The notes below the pieces were generated by a model. The model searched no databases. It saw only the letters and a program-made list of their open reading frames with translations, and was not told the DNA's origin. A stretch of DNA of 64,000 bases from assembly GCA_017545185.1 (NCBI GenBank), contig JAFWQJ010000010.1, positions 1 to 64,000 of the forward strand, read 5' to 3'. The stretch is from Oscillospiraceae bacterium (GTDB lineage Bacteria; Bacillota; Clostridia; Oscillospirales; Ruminococcaceae). The position numbers were made by a program, and so were the translations under genes. This document shows, in pieces, positions 34,803 through 44,165 of the stretch; the stretch's first letter is position 1, and every line of letters starts with the position of its first letter.

Positions 34803-35024
34803 TCAGCGGTGCCATTTTTTCGATTTTGCCAGCTTGTTGAGCTCGTTTCTGCGCAGCCATTCCTCGGAATAGCCGCAGCTCACGCAGATATATCTGTCAA
34901 TGAGGACCGGCTCGCGCAGTCCGCCGAGCTGAATGTTGCTTCCGGCACCGTAAGCAGCAGAATAGCCGTCCACGATCACAATATCATTGCTGCCGCATTT
35001 CGGGCAGATCCTTCTGTACATCAT
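34803..35024 (-). CDS. Small zinc-ribbon protein of unknown role
   Basis: A 73-residue protein with two CxxC pairs (CPKC near residue 9 and CVSC near 48), the layout of a zinc ribbon, and a basic C-terminus. Its start ATG at 35024 overlaps the rdgB stop codon (ATGA). It is embedded between rdgB and yhbY, so expression with nucleotide-pool and ribosome functions is likely. I do not recognise the family. Confidence 0.75.
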   Translation of the reverse strand: MMYRRICPKCGSNDIVIVDGYSAAYGAGSNIQLGGLREPVLIDRYICVSCGYSEEWLRRNELNKLAKSKKWHR

Positions 35025-35650
35025 GATTTTGTTTTCTCCCGTGACTCGCCGTGCTCGCCGGTGAAAAAGTCCTCGACCTGCATCAGCGCATGGTGCCGGT
35101 GCGAGACGGCGTTCTTTTTCGCGGCAGGGATCTCCGCAAAGCTGCAACCCTGATACGCAAAGACCGGGTCATAGCCGAAGCCGTTTTTGCCGCGTGCCTT
35201 CCGCAGGATCGTGCCTTCGACCTTGCCGGTGAAGAAATGCTGCGTGCCGTCCGGCTTGATGAGGCACATCACGCAGGCAAAATGCGCACCGCGCTGTCCG
35301 TCCGGGACATCCTTCATCGCATCGAGCAGCTTCGCGATCAGGTCGGCGTCGGATGCGCCCTCCCCTGCCCAGCGCGCGGAATACACGCCCGGTGCGCCGT
35401 CCAGCGCATCGACCGAAAGGCCGCTGTCATCGGCAAGAACATAGCACCGCTCGCCGCGCTCCAGCATGATCTCATAGATCGCCTTCGCCTTGATCGCGGC
35501 GTTCTCGGCAAAGGTCGTGCCGATCTCCTCGATCTCCGCGGAGATGCCCGCCTCGCCGAGCGAGAGCGCGTGGATCCCCGTGCCTGCGAGCATTTCGCGG
35601 ATCTCGCGCAGCTTGTTTTTGTTATTCGTTGCAAGGATCAGCTTTGTCAT
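35021..35650 (-). CDS. rdgB: XTP/dITP diphosphatase (RdgB/HAM1 family)
   Basis: House-cleaning enzyme that hydrolyses non-canonical purine triphosphates (ITP, dITP, XTP). The 209-residue protein starts MTKLILATNNKNKLREI, has the catalytic region YVLADDSGLSVDAL near residue 67, GKNGFGYDPVF near 150 and the conserved SHRHHAL near the C-terminus. The ATG at 35650 is preceded by GAGGTG; the upstream ATG at 35659 lacks a site. It begins 15 bp after ftsY. Confidence 0.96.
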   Translation of the reverse strand: MTKLILATNNKNKLREIREMLAGTGIHALSLGEAGISAEIEEIGTTFAENAAIKAKAIYEIMLERGERCYVLADDSGLSVDALDGAPGVYSARWAGEGASDADLIAKLLDAMKDVPDGQRGAHFACVMCLIKPDGTQHFFTGKVEGTILRKARGKNGFGYDPVFAYQGCSFAEIPAAKKNAVSHRHHALMQVEDFFTGEHGESREKTKS

Positions 35651-35665
35651 GCCGCACACCTCAGC

Positions 35666-37036
35666 TTATTTTTTTCTCCGGAAGAAGCTGAAAAATCCCT
35701 TCTTTTTCGGCGCTTCTTCTTCGGGTTCCTCTGCTGGTTCTTCCTCTGTCTCCGCTTCAGATGCTTCTGCATCCTCTGCGGGTCCGGTGATCTCCGCCGC
35801 GATTGTCTCCGCGGTTTCTTCGACCGTCTCCCGGACTTCCTCTGCCGCTTCCTCCGCAGCCGCGCTGACAGTCTCCGCAGCCGTCTCCGGAATCTCCGCC
35901 GCGATCTGCGGGATCTCCTCCGGAACCGTCTCTGTCACTGTCTCCGGGATCATCTCTGTGATCTGCTCCGGGATCTCAGCAGCAGGTTCTTCGATCGCTT
36001 CTTCGGATTCCGCCGGAATATCATCTGCGGTATCGTCTGCCGCGGTATCAGCCTCTGCTGCCTGTTCATCCGCTGCTTCTTCGGTATCCGCAGCCAATGT
36101 GTTCACAGGCTCCGGCGTATCCTCATTCTCGCGGTCGAACAGCGCGTCAATGAAGCTCTTTGCGTCAAACGGCTGCAGATCGTCGATGCCCTCACCGATG
36201 CCGATCAGCTTGACCGGGATGCCCAGCTCATTGCGGATCGAAATGACGATGCCGCCCTTTGCGGTGCCGTCCAGCTTTGTCAGCACAATGCCGGTGATCG
36301 GCGCGACCTCCTGAAAGAGTCTTGCCTGACTGACCGCGTTCTGCCCCGTTGTCGCGTCCAGCACGAGCAGGCATTCCTTTGCGCAGCCCTCGGCCTCGCG
36401 GTCGATGATGCGGTTGATCTTTGCCAGCTCCTGCATCAGATTTTTCTTGTTGTGCAGTCTGCCCGCGGTATCGCAGACGACCACATCGCAGCCGCGCGCC
36501 TTCGCCGCCGTGATCGCATCGAACACGACAGCAGCCGGATCGCTGCCCTCTGCATGGCGGACAAGCTCCGCACCGGCTCTGTCCGTCCAGACCGCAAGCT
36601 GGTCGATCGCCGCCGCACGGAAGGTATCCGCCGCCGCGGCCAGCACGCGCTTGCCCTCGTTTTTGAACTGGTGGCACATCTTTCCGATCGTCGTGGTCTT
36701 GCCCGCGCCGTTGACGCCGATGACAAGGATCACGGACGGCTTGGTGGAGAGATCAAGCCCCTCGTCCTCGCCCATCATGTCGGCGGTGATCTCCTGGATC
36801 AGCCCCATGATATCCTTCGGGTCGGTGATGCCGCGCTCCTTGACCATGCCGCGCAGGCGGTCGCAGATCTGCACAGCCGTCTCCGCGCCCATGTCACCCA
36901 TGATCATCGTTTCCTCGAGCTGCTCGAACAGATCCTCGTCGATCTTCGTGAACGAACCGAGCATCCGGCGCATCCCCTTCATCAGGCTGTCGCGCGTCTT
37001 TTTCAGGCCGTCACGGATTTTTTGAAAGATACCCAT
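35666..37036 (-). CDS. ftsY: Signal recognition particle receptor FtsY with a C-terminal acidic extension
   Basis: The SRP receptor GTPase that delivers ribosomes translating membrane proteins. The NG domain occupies about residues 1-305: N-terminal amphipathic MGIFQKIRDGLKKTRDSL, G1 GVNGAGKTTTIGK, DTFRAAAIDQL, DTAGRLHNK and TKLDGTAKGG. Unusually, about 150 residues of Glu/Ala/Pro/Thr-rich acidic sequence follow, ending KKKGFFSFFRRKK, a second basic-aromatic amphipathic tip. In well-studied FtsY proteins the acidic A region is N-terminal. No frameshift or join is visible. AAGGAG precedes the ATG. Confidence 0.95.
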   Translation of the reverse strand: MGIFQKIRDGLKKTRDSLMKGMRRMLGSFTKIDEDLFEQLEETMIMGDMGAETAVQICDRLRGMVKERGITDPKDIMGLIQEITADMMGEDEGLDLSTKPSVILVIGVNGAGKTTTIGKMCHQFKNEGKRVLAAAADTFRAAAIDQLAVWTDRAGAELVRHAEGSDPAAVVFDAITAAKARGCDVVVCDTAGRLHNKKNLMQELAKINRIIDREAEGCAKECLLVLDATTGQNAVSQARLFQEVAPITGIVLTKLDGTAKGGIVISIRNELGIPVKLIGIGEGIDDLQPFDAKSFIDALFDRENEDTPEPVNTLAADTEEAADEQAAEADTAADDTADDIPAESEEAIEEPAAEIPEQITEMIPETVTETVPEEIPQIAAEIPETAAETVSAAAEEAAEEVRETVEETAETIAAEITGPAEDAEASEAETEEEPAEEPEEEAPKKKGFFSFFRRKK

Positions 37037-37047
37037 GCTGTTTCTCC

Positions 37048-37425
37048 TTATCCTTCGGGATTGTATTCTGTATCGGGTTCGGGTTCACCGCCCAGAGTTT
37101 CGGGCTTGATCCAGTTGAGCCCGTCTGTGATCTCAAATTCATCGCCCAGCTCTGCGCGCACCATTTCCATGAGCTTTACGCCGGTCAGATAATATTCCTC
37201 GGCCTCGCTCTGCGGGCGGATATCGCCTTTGCCGGGGTCAGACCAGTCGATGATCCCTACGCAGTGATCGTCAAACTTCTTCAGCTGTCTGACAAGTTCG
37301 GCAGAAAGCGGGAGCTTGTCATATTCGACAGGACCCCATCCGAATGCATCATCTGCGGCTTTGTTTCTGCTCCAGAGACTCGTCGCAAAATACTCCGGGC
37401 TGAATTCCAGAACATATTTTGCCAT
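37048..37425 (-). CDS. Conserved-looking cytoplasmic protein of unknown function
   Basis: A 125-residue acidic protein without signal peptide or membrane segment. It begins MAKYVLEFSPEYFATSLW; several Trp and Asp/Glu-rich stretches follow. I recognise no family. A GGAAGGA site supports the ATG. It lies 11 bp upstream of ftsY and downstream of a glycosyltransferase gene, so it is part of the smc-ftsY transcription block. Confidence 0.7.
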   Translation of the reverse strand: MAKYVLEFSPEYFATSLWSRNKAADDAFGWGPVEYDKLPLSAELVRQLKKFDDHCVGIIDWSDPGKGDIRPQSEAEEYYLTGVKLMEMVRAELGDEFEITDGLNWIKPETLGGEPEPDTEYNPEG

Positions 37426-37467
37426 GCTGTCACTTCCTTCCTGATGATACGGGCGGCCGTTGCCGCA

Positions 37468-38214
37468 TTACCCGTTATAATCGTAAAACAGCTCGTCGAT
37501 CAGGCGGTCTGCGCCGGAGCGGTCTCCGAACGCCGCCCTGACCAGCGCGCCGAAATTCTGCGCGATCAGCCTGAAATACAGCCAGTCGCCGAGATCGTCG
37601 TATTTGCGCACGGAATTGATGAGCACATTCTCTTTCAGGCAGGTATACGCCCTGCCGCGTGCTTTTCCGTACCGCTTCAATGCCTTTGCGGTATACACAT
37701 CCTCCATGGCGCGCTTATCTGCAAAGCCGCCGATCGACAGAAAGGTTTTCCGCTCCGCCCAGAAGATTCCGCTGTAAAGGCCGGTCAGTGCAAAGCCTGC
37801 ACGGCACAGCAGATCGTTCAGATAAAGCGGCACCGAATACCGCTCAAACCGGATCGGTGCGCCGCCGCCGATACAGCGGCCGGTCTGCATCAGCCGGTAT
37901 ATTTCGGCGAGCGTGCCCTTTGTCATGCGGTTGTCGCTGTCGATCGTGACGATGTATCTGCCCTTTGCCGCACGGATGCCGGCATTCCGCACCGCCGCGA
38001 TGCAGCGGGTCTCATCCCGGAGCGTCACGGCACCGAGCGCTTTCGCGATCTGTTCGGTGCGGTCGGTGCAGCGGTTGCAGACGACAATGATCTCCGCGTT
38101 CCGGCCGGATTCCTTCACAGCGCGCCGCACGGAACGGATGCATCTTGCGATGTACTGTTCCTCGTTGTGCGCCGGTATAATGACAGAAAATGTCAGTGTT
38201 TTCTTACTGTTCAT
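37468..38214 (-). CDS. Family 2 glycosyltransferase
   Basis: A 248-residue GT-A fold transferase. The N-terminal VIIPAHNEEQYIARCI segment is the nucleotide-sugar-binding start, and TIDSDNRM holds the metal-binding Asp-x-Asp. GRYIVTIDSD places it in the GT2 family. A substrate cannot be read from the sequence. It overlaps the upstream membrane-protein gene by 11 bp, so the two are co-translated and may function together, for example in envelope glycan synthesis. Confidence 0.87.
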   Translation of the reverse strand: MNSKKTLTFSVIIPAHNEEQYIARCIRSVRRAVKESGRNAEIIVVCNRCTDRTEQIAKALGAVTLRDETRCIAAVRNAGIRAAKGRYIVTIDSDNRMTKGTLAEIYRLMQTGRCIGGGAPIRFERYSVPLYLNDLLCRAGFALTGLYSGIFWAERKTFLSIGGFADKRAMEDVYTAKALKRYGKARGRAYTCLKENVLINSVRKYDDLGDWLYFRLIAQNFGALVRAAFGDRSGADRLIDELFYDYNG

Positions 38215-38800
38215 ACAAAATCTGAATATGCTCGATCACGCCGGTGCGCCGGTAAAACCGGATGCTGATCGGATGCTCATGCGGATACACGTTTTCGCCG
38301 AATGATTCGTCATAGGCCTGTGCGTTTTTGGCCTGCGGATTGTTCAACGTCAGGTCATTGTACATCTCCTCTGTGACGGGGAGCTTCAGAAAACCGAAGT
38401 CCGGGTCGAACGGCTCAATACAGACCGGCTCGGCCTGCGGGTCCTCCGGCCAGCCGCCGACCGGCAGCTGATAGATATTTGTCGTGATCTCCGTGCTGCC
38501 CTTCACATAATCGAGCACAAAGCTCTTTGTGAAAAGCACCAGCACCGGCATCAGGACGATGACGCCGAGAATATTGAACCGGACGCCTGTTTTCAGCTTG
38601 AAGCGCCGGAACAGCAGCAGATAGAGCAGCAGATACAGCGCGCCCAGCACCGTGCCGGCGATCCCGGCAGCGGCCATATAACGGAGCATCTGCCCGTCAC
38701 TGACGCCGCCGATCCGGAGCAGGGCCGCACCGATGCAGCAGAGCAGATACAGCAGAGCAATGCATGTGAAAAATAAGTTGAGAAGCTTTGATTCCTTCAT
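38204..38800 (-). CDS. Membrane protein of unknown function
   Basis: A 198-residue protein with three predicted membrane helices (about 6-28, 40-66 and 77-100) and an extracytoplasmic C-terminal domain of about 95 residues. The start is the ATG at 38800, eight bases after GAGG. It overlaps the following glycosyltransferase gene. No known family recognised. Confidence 0.7.
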   Translation of the reverse strand: MKESKLLNLFFTCIALLYLLCCIGAALLRIGGVSDGQMLRYMAAAGIAGTVLGALYLLLYLLLFRRFKLKTGVRFNILGVIVLMPVLVLFTKSFVLDYVKGSTEITTNIYQLPVGGWPEDPQAEPVCIEPFDPDFGFLKLPVTEEMYNDLTLNNPQAKNAQAYDESFGENVYPHEHPISIRFYRRTGVIEHIQILYEQ

Positions 38801-38861
38801 AAACAATTCCTCTTTCTGCTGTCCGGTCAGATATGATTGATTTCAAAAACGGGATTCTGAA

Positions 38862-38877
38862 GGGACTTGTCCCTTAA
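38862..38877 (-). terminator. Possible terminator hairpin after smc
   Basis: AAGGGACAAGTCCCTT-type stem (minus strand), mirroring the hairpin after the GH3 gene. The T tract that follows is weak (CCCGTTTTTG). Confidence 0.45.
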
Positions 38878-38880
38878 GCG

Positions 38881-38923
38881 GGGTTTGGGGCAGCGCCCCA
38901 TTTTCAATCCGTCGGAGACACCT
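38881..38923 (-). repeat. 43-bp repeat directly after the smc stop codon (pair of 27944-27986)
   Basis: Identical to 27944-27986 in inverted orientation. Here it begins with the last base of the smc TAA stop codon, whereas at the GH3 gene it encodes the C-terminus. Confidence 0.88.
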
Positions 38924-41900
38924 TAATCCGTAATCGCAGAACCGTTCTGGTCAAGCCGCAGTAAACGGGAAATACCGTCCTCCTGCATGGTGACGCCGTA
39001 CAGCACGTTTGCTTCGTCCATGGCGGAGCGTCTGTGCGTCACGACGACAAACTGCACCTGCCCGAAGAAGTGCCGCAGATACTGCGCGTATTTGCGCACA
39101 TTGACCTCGTCCAGTGCCGCGTCGATCTCGTCCAGAATACAGAACGGTGCCGGACGCAGCCGCAGGATCGCAAAATAAATGCAGATCGCAACAAAGGACT
39201 GCTCACCGCCGGACAGCGCGATCAGATTCTTGATGACCTTGCCGGGCGGCGCGACCTTGATCTCAATGCCGGATTCAAGGATATTGTCCGGGTCGGTCAG
39301 CTCCAGAGAGGCGCTGCCGCCGCCGAACAGATCGGTGAAGATCTCACCGAAGTATTTGTTGATCTTTGTGAAGCTCTCCTGGAAGATCACGCACATGTCA
39401 GAGGTCAGCTGCGCGATGAGCTGTTCGAGCTCCGCCTTCGCCGTCTGGATGTCCCTGATCTGTCCCGTCATGAACGTGTAACGCTCGGAGACCTCCTTGT
39501 ACTCATCGACCGCCGCGACATTGACCGTGCCGAGTGCGCGGATGCGGTTTTTCAGCGAACTGAGCTGCGATTCCGCTTCCTTCACATTCTCGATCGGCTC
39601 TGCCTCGGCCTCTGCTTCCGTGCGCGTCAGCTCGTAGGAATCCTGCAGCCGGAACACGAGATCGTCGATCTCATGCTGCACATTGTTCTGCCGTTCCTCG
39701 ACTCTGCTGCGCTCCGCGGACTGCTTTTCGCGCGCATCTCTCAACGCCCCGATGCCGTCCTGGATCTCGCGGGTGTGGCGTTCCTTTTCCTCGTGGATCT
39801 TCCGCAGCTTGACGATCTCGTTCTGCATTTCGGTGATCGCCGTGCGGCGTGCCTCCTGCCCCGCGGTCAGCAGCGCGATCTCCTGCTGCTTGGCCGTGAT
39901 ATTCGCCTTTTCCTGCCGGATGCTCTCCTCCAGTGCGGCGATCTGATCCGCCGCCTGCTCCATGGACTGCGCCATGACGATCCGCTTGTGGCGTTCGTTT
40001 TCGAGATCCTTTGCAAGCTCTGCCTGCCTGATCTTCTGTGCAGCGATCTGCTGCGTGAGCTGCTCCTGCTCGCTGTGGAGCTTGGCCGCCGTCTCGGAAT
40101 CCAGCCGGAGCTGTGCCTCCGCCGCGGCGATCTGTTCGTCCAGCGCGGAGAGCTCTGCTTCTGCATCGGCCTCCGCGGTACGGAGCTGCGCGATCTTCTC
40201 ATTCAGACGCGCCCGCTGCTCCGCCTCGTTCTCCTGCCATGCGCGGTCGGATGCCGCCCGCACCTGCAGTGCCGCAATCTGCTGCTGCACATCGTTCTGC
40301 TCCGCCTGATACTCGTTGATCAGTGCCTGCGCACCCTCGGTATCGGTCAGGAGCTTTGCCCATTCCGCCTTGCGCTTTGCGGCATCCGCACGCAGGGATT
40401 CCTGCTCTGCGGTCAGCTTTTTCAGCTTCTCCGCCGCTTCCTCAAGCTCATGGGTACGGGTGATGACGCCCGCCGAACGCGCCGCCGAGCCGCCCGTAAA
40501 CGAACCGCCCGAATGGATCACCTGACCGTCCAGCGTGACGATGCGGAAGCGGTAGCCGAATTTCCGTGCGAGATTCGTCGCGGAATCAATGTCCTCTGCA
40601 ACGGCGATCCTGCCGAGCAGATTTTCCATGACATTGCGGTAGACCGCATCGTATTTGACGAGGTCGCATGCCAGCGCGACAAAGCCCTCCGTGCCGTCGA
40701 GCTGCTCGCGCAGTCTGCCGCCCTTGATCGTCGTCAGCGGCAGGAAGGTCGCTCTGCCGCCGCGCACCTCTTTCAGATAGCGGATGCAGCGCTTGGCCGT
40801 TTCCTCATTTTCCACGATCAGATTCTGCAGCGCGCCGCCCAAAGCTGTTTCGATCGCGGTGCCGTATTCCGGCGCGACCGTGATGCGCTGCGCAACGGTC
40901 CCGTGCACGCCGCCGATCCGGCCGCTGCCCGCGACCTTGAGGATCTGCCGGACGCTTCCGGCATAGCCCTCCATATTCTGTTCGAGGTCGCGCAGAATGC
41001 GGAGCTTCTGGTTCACCTGCTCGCATTCGCTGCTGCACTGGTTCAGTTTATCCAGTGCCTGCTGATATTTCTGCTCACGGATGCCGGTCAGCTGCTTAAA
41101 GCCCGCAAGTCGGTTCTGCTGCTCCGCGATCTTCTGCGAAACGGCATCCGCCTGCTTCTGCAGCTTCTGCGCATCCTTCTCGTATTCCCGCAGACGCTCC
41201 GCGACGGACGAGCCGTCCGCCTCCGCGCGTCTGACTGTATCCTCTGTTTCCGCACGGTCATGCGCAAGACCCTGCAGCCGCACGCGCTTCTCGCTCTGCT
41301 GCAGATACAGCTGCCGGAGCGCGGCATCCTGTGCATTGACATTGCCGTTCTGTTCCGAGCCCTGCTGCTCCGCCTCCGCGAGTGCCTGCTCCTGCGCCGC
41401 GATCTCCTGCGCGAGCACATTCTGCCGGTCGGTCAGCGTGCCAAGATAGGCGTCCTGCTCCGCGATGCGCTTTTCCCATGTATCGCCGGAGTCGTTGAGC
41501 GTTTCGCGCTGCTGCTCCAGCTCCGTGATCTTATCGGTGCTGTGTGAGATCTCATTGTTGCAGACCGCGATCGACGCGGTCACGCCGGCATTTTCCTGCT
41601 CGGACGCAACGATCTTATTCTGCAGCTGCTCGATATCGACCGTCGCCTGCTGCATATCCTGAAAGGCAAGCTGCAGCTTTTCCTCGCTGCGCTGCAGGTC
41701 GCTCTGCAGGTTTTCGTACTCCGCAGTCAGCTGCAGATAGCTGTCCGAGAGCGTCTGCAGCTGTGAGGTCTGACGGCTCAGGCGGTACACCCAGAACGAG
41801 ACCTCGAGCTTTCTTCTTTCCGCCGCCAGCACCAGATATTTCTCCGCCTTTTCCGCCTGTGTTTTCAGCGGCCCGATGCGGCTTTCCAGCTCTGCGGTGA

Positions 41901-42480
41901 TATCGGTCAGACGCAGCAGATTATCCTCTGCCTGCGCGAGCTTGCGCTCTGCCTCCTGCTTGCGATAGCGGAACTTCGAGACACCCGCTGCCTCCTCAAA
42001 AATATCGCGGCGTTCACCGGATTTTGCACCGACGATCTCCGCGATGCGTCCCTGTCCGATGATCGCGTAGCCGTCCCGTCCGAGACCGGTATCCATGAAC
42101 AGCTCGTTGACGTCCTTCAGGCGGACATTCTTGCCGTTGATAAGATACTCACTGTCGCCGGAGCGGTAGAGCCTTCGCGTGACTGCGACCTCCGGTTCCG
42201 GATCGGAGAGTGCATGGTCACTGTTGTCAATGGTCAGCGTCACGGCCGCAAAGCCCATAGGCTTTCTGGCCTTGGTGCCGGAGAAAATGACATCCTCCAT
42301 GCTCTTGCCGCGCAGCTCCTTTGTGGACTGCTCGCCGAGCACCCAGCGCACCGCATCGCCGATATTGCTTTTTCCGCTGCCGTTCGGGCCGACAACTGCG
42401 GTCAGACCCTCGTCAAAGGTCAGCGTAATTTTATCCGGAAACGATTTGAAGCCCTGAAGCTCCAGCGATTTCAAATACAT
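38923..42480 (-). CDS. smc: Chromosome segregation protein SMC
   Basis: The condensin ATPase that organises and segregates the chromosome. The 1185-residue length is normal. Walker A GPNGSGKSNIGDAVRW lies near residue 32. Two long coiled coils flank a hinge at about 500-660 (start marked by EGYAGSVRQIL). The signature LSGGEQSFVAI and Walker B FCILDEIDAALDEVN are near the C-terminus. The signature has Gln-Ser-Phe-Val where many SMCs have Lys/Arg-Ala-Leu-Thr. It heads the block that leads to ftsY, the usual Firmicutes pairing. Confidence 0.96.
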   Translation of the reverse strand: MYLKSLELQGFKSFPDKITLTFDEGLTAVVGPNGSGKSNIGDAVRWVLGEQSTKELRGKSMEDVIFSGTKARKPMGFAAVTLTIDNSDHALSDPEPEVAVTRRLYRSGDSEYLINGKNVRLKDVNELFMDTGLGRDGYAIIGQGRIAEIVGAKSGERRDIFEEAAGVSKFRYRKQEAERKLAQAEDNLLRLTDITAELESRIGPLKTQAEKAEKYLVLAAERRKLEVSFWVYRLSRQTSQLQTLSDSYLQLTAEYENLQSDLQRSEEKLQLAFQDMQQATVDIEQLQNKIVASEQENAGVTASIAVCNNEISHSTDKITELEQQRETLNDSGDTWEKRIAEQDAYLGTLTDRQNVLAQEIAAQEQALAEAEQQGSEQNGNVNAQDAALRQLYLQQSEKRVRLQGLAHDRAETEDTVRRAEADGSSVAERLREYEKDAQKLQKQADAVSQKIAEQQNRLAGFKQLTGIREQKYQQALDKLNQCSSECEQVNQKLRILRDLEQNMEGYAGSVRQILKVAGSGRIGGVHGTVAQRITVAPEYGTAIETALGGALQNLIVENEETAKRCIRYLKEVRGGRATFLPLTTIKGGRLREQLDGTEGFVALACDLVKYDAVYRNVMENLLGRIAVAEDIDSATNLARKFGYRFRIVTLDGQVIHSGGSFTGGSAARSAGVITRTHELEEAAEKLKKLTAEQESLRADAAKRKAEWAKLLTDTEGAQALINEYQAEQNDVQQQIAALQVRAASDRAWQENEAEQRARLNEKIAQLRTAEADAEAELSALDEQIAAAEAQLRLDSETAAKLHSEQEQLTQQIAAQKIRQAELAKDLENERHKRIVMAQSMEQAADQIAALEESIRQEKANITAKQQEIALLTAGQEARRTAITEMQNEIVKLRKIHEEKERHTREIQDGIGALRDAREKQSAERSRVEERQNNVQHEIDDLVFRLQDSYELTRTEAEAEAEPIENVKEAESQLSSLKNRIRALGTVNVAAVDEYKEVSERYTFMTGQIRDIQTAKAELEQLIAQLTSDMCVIFQESFTKINKYFGEIFTDLFGGGSASLELTDPDNILESGIEIKVAPPGKVIKNLIALSGGEQSFVAICIYFAILRLRPAPFCILDEIDAALDEVNVRKYAQYLRHFFGQVQFVVVTHRRSAMDEANVLYGVTMQEDGISRLLRLDQNGSAITD

Positions 42481-42534
42481 TGATCTGCATTCTCCATTAT
42501 TTTTTGATCCGCGGGAGAAGGTTCCTGCCGTTTT

Positions 42535-42720
42535 TTACTGCTTCCGGGAAAGCTCGCGCTTCACCGCTGCGCAGTAGATCCCGCAGAAGATCAGCTCCTG
42601 CGCCAATGTCACGAACGCGGCAGCGGTGTACAGCCGTCCGCGGTACATGACCGCAAAGCATACGCAGACAACGGTCAGGATCGTCCAGACCGCCCAAAGA
42701 ATCAAAACCGTTTTTTTCAT
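42535..42720 (-). CDS. Small two-helix membrane protein
   Basis: A 61-residue protein, mostly two hydrophobic segments (about 3-25 and 33-52), with a basic C-terminus (KRELSRKQ). TAGGAG lies seven bases before the ATG at 42720. It precedes smc by about 55 bp. No known family; the gene call rests on the ribosome binding site and composition. Confidence 0.6.
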   Translation of the reverse strand: MKKTVLILWAVWTILTVVCVCFAVMYRGRLYTAAAFVTLAQELIFCGIYCAAVKRELSRKQ

Positions 42721-42854
42721 CGCAATTCTCCTAAAACCCAAACAAATCCGACAGGCGGTCTGCTCCTGAACGCCGGGTTCCCACATCCGGCATCCGGCCG
42801 CCTGCATACTGTGTCATATTCTTTCCGTAAGATACTTCATTTTTTCTGTATTCT

Positions 42855-44165
42855 TCATCTTCGGATCGTCTGATCCAGTGCCGCCAGCGCGCGTTCGGCA
42901 TAGGCCTGATACTTGCGCTGCTTGCCGTCCTTTCCGCGGAATTTGCCTTCCGGCATGGGCAATATCCCCATATTCGCCCCCATCGGCTGCAGATTCTCCT
43001 GATACGGATCCGTGATGTACGCGGTCAGCGCACCGAGCATCGTCTCCCGCGGCAGGATCAGCGGCTGCTCCCCGTTCAGCGCGCGCACGGTATTCAGTCC
43101 CGCAAGGATCCCGCTCCCCGCAGATTCCATATACCCCTCAACGCCGGTCATCTGTCCGGCAAAGCGGATGCGCGGCTCCTTCCGGAGCGCATAGGTCTGA
43201 TCGAGCAGTCTCGGTGAATCGAGAAAGCTGTTGCGGTGCATGACGCCGTAGCGCACAAACTCCGCGTGTTCAAGGCCGGGGATCATCGAAAAAACGCGCT
43301 TCTGCTCGCCCCATTTCAGATTCGTCTGAAAACCGACCAGATTCCAGAGCGTGCCCTCGCGGTTCTCCTTCCGGAGCTGCACGACCGCATAAGGCCGTGT
43401 TCCGGTATGCGGATCGGTCAGGCCGACCGGCTTCATCATACCGTAGCGGATCGCGTCCTCGCCGCGCTTCGCCAGCACCTCGACCGGCATACAGCCCTCG
43501 TAGACGCGCAGCGCCTCCTGCTCGAAATCGTGCAGCGGCGCGGCCTCCGCATGGATCAGCGCCTCGTAAAACGCGAGGTACTCCTCCTTCGTCATCGGGC
43601 AGTTGAGATAATCCGCAGTCCCCTTGCCGTAGCGCGACGCATAGAACGCGCGCTCCATGGAGACGCTCTCCCCCGTGACGATCGGCGCGGCTGCATCGTA
43701 AAAATACAGCGATTTGCCGGTCAGTGCCGCGATCGGCGCATTTAATGCATCGGAGGTCAGCGGCCCCGTCGCAATGATAACATTGCCGTCCGGGATCGCG
43801 GTGATCTCCTCGTTGATGACCGTGATATGCGGATGCGAACGGATCTTCTCCGTCACAAGCTGCGAAAACTGTTCCCTGTCCACGGCGAGCGCACCGCCCG
43901 CCTCGACCGCGCAGGCCTCCGCACAGGGCACCAGCAGCGAGCCGAGCCGCCGCATCTCCTCTTTCAGCAGTCCGGCTGCGGAGTCGATCCGCGAAGCCTT
44001 CAGCGAATTGGAGCAGACCAGCTCGGCGAAATTTTCCGAATGATGCGCCGGTGAGAACTTCACCGGCTTCATCTCATAAAGCGTCACGGGGATGCCCGCC
44101 TCTGCAACTGCCCATGCAGCCTCACAGCCGGCCATGCCCGCGCCGACGACCGTTACCGCACTCAC
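42855..44165 (-). CDS. trmFO: Methylenetetrahydrofolate-tRNA-(uracil-5-)-methyltransferase TrmFO
   Basis: A folate- and FAD-dependent enzyme that makes 5-methyluridine at tRNA position 54. The 436-residue protein has the FAD-binding VTVVGAGMAGCEAAW at the N-terminus, PAHHSENFAELVCSNSLK, and the conserved Cys-containing segment LNCPMTKEEY. The start is GTG at 44165, overlapping the topA stop (GTGA). The topA-trmFO order is common in Firmicutes. Confidence 0.95.
   Translation of the reverse strand: MSAVTVVGAGMAGCEAAWAVAEAGIPVTLYEMKPVKFSPAHHSENFAELVCSNSLKASRIDSAAGLLKEEMRRLGSLLVPCAEACAVEAGGALAVDREQFSQLVTEKIRSHPHITVINEEITAIPDGNVIIATGPLTSDALNAPIAALTGKSLYFYDAAAPIVTGESVSMERAFYASRYGKGTADYLNCPMTKEEYLAFYEALIHAEAAPLHDFEQEALRVYEGCMPVEVLAKRGEDAIRYGMMKPVGLTDPHTGTRPYAVVQLRKENREGTLWNLVGFQTNLKWGEQKRVFSMIPGLEHAEFVRYGVMHRNSFLDSPRLLDQTYALRKEPRIRFAGQMTGVEGYMESAGSGILAGLNTVRALNGEQPLILPRETMLGALTAYITDPYQENLQPMGANMGILPMPEGKFRGKDGKQRKYQAYAERALAALDQTIRR

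Noticed and set aside
39034..41547. Very long plus-strand open frame opposite smc
   Set aside because: Antisense shadow of a high-GC gene: Leu/Arg/His-rich composition, no ribosome binding site, and smc is unambiguous on the other strand.
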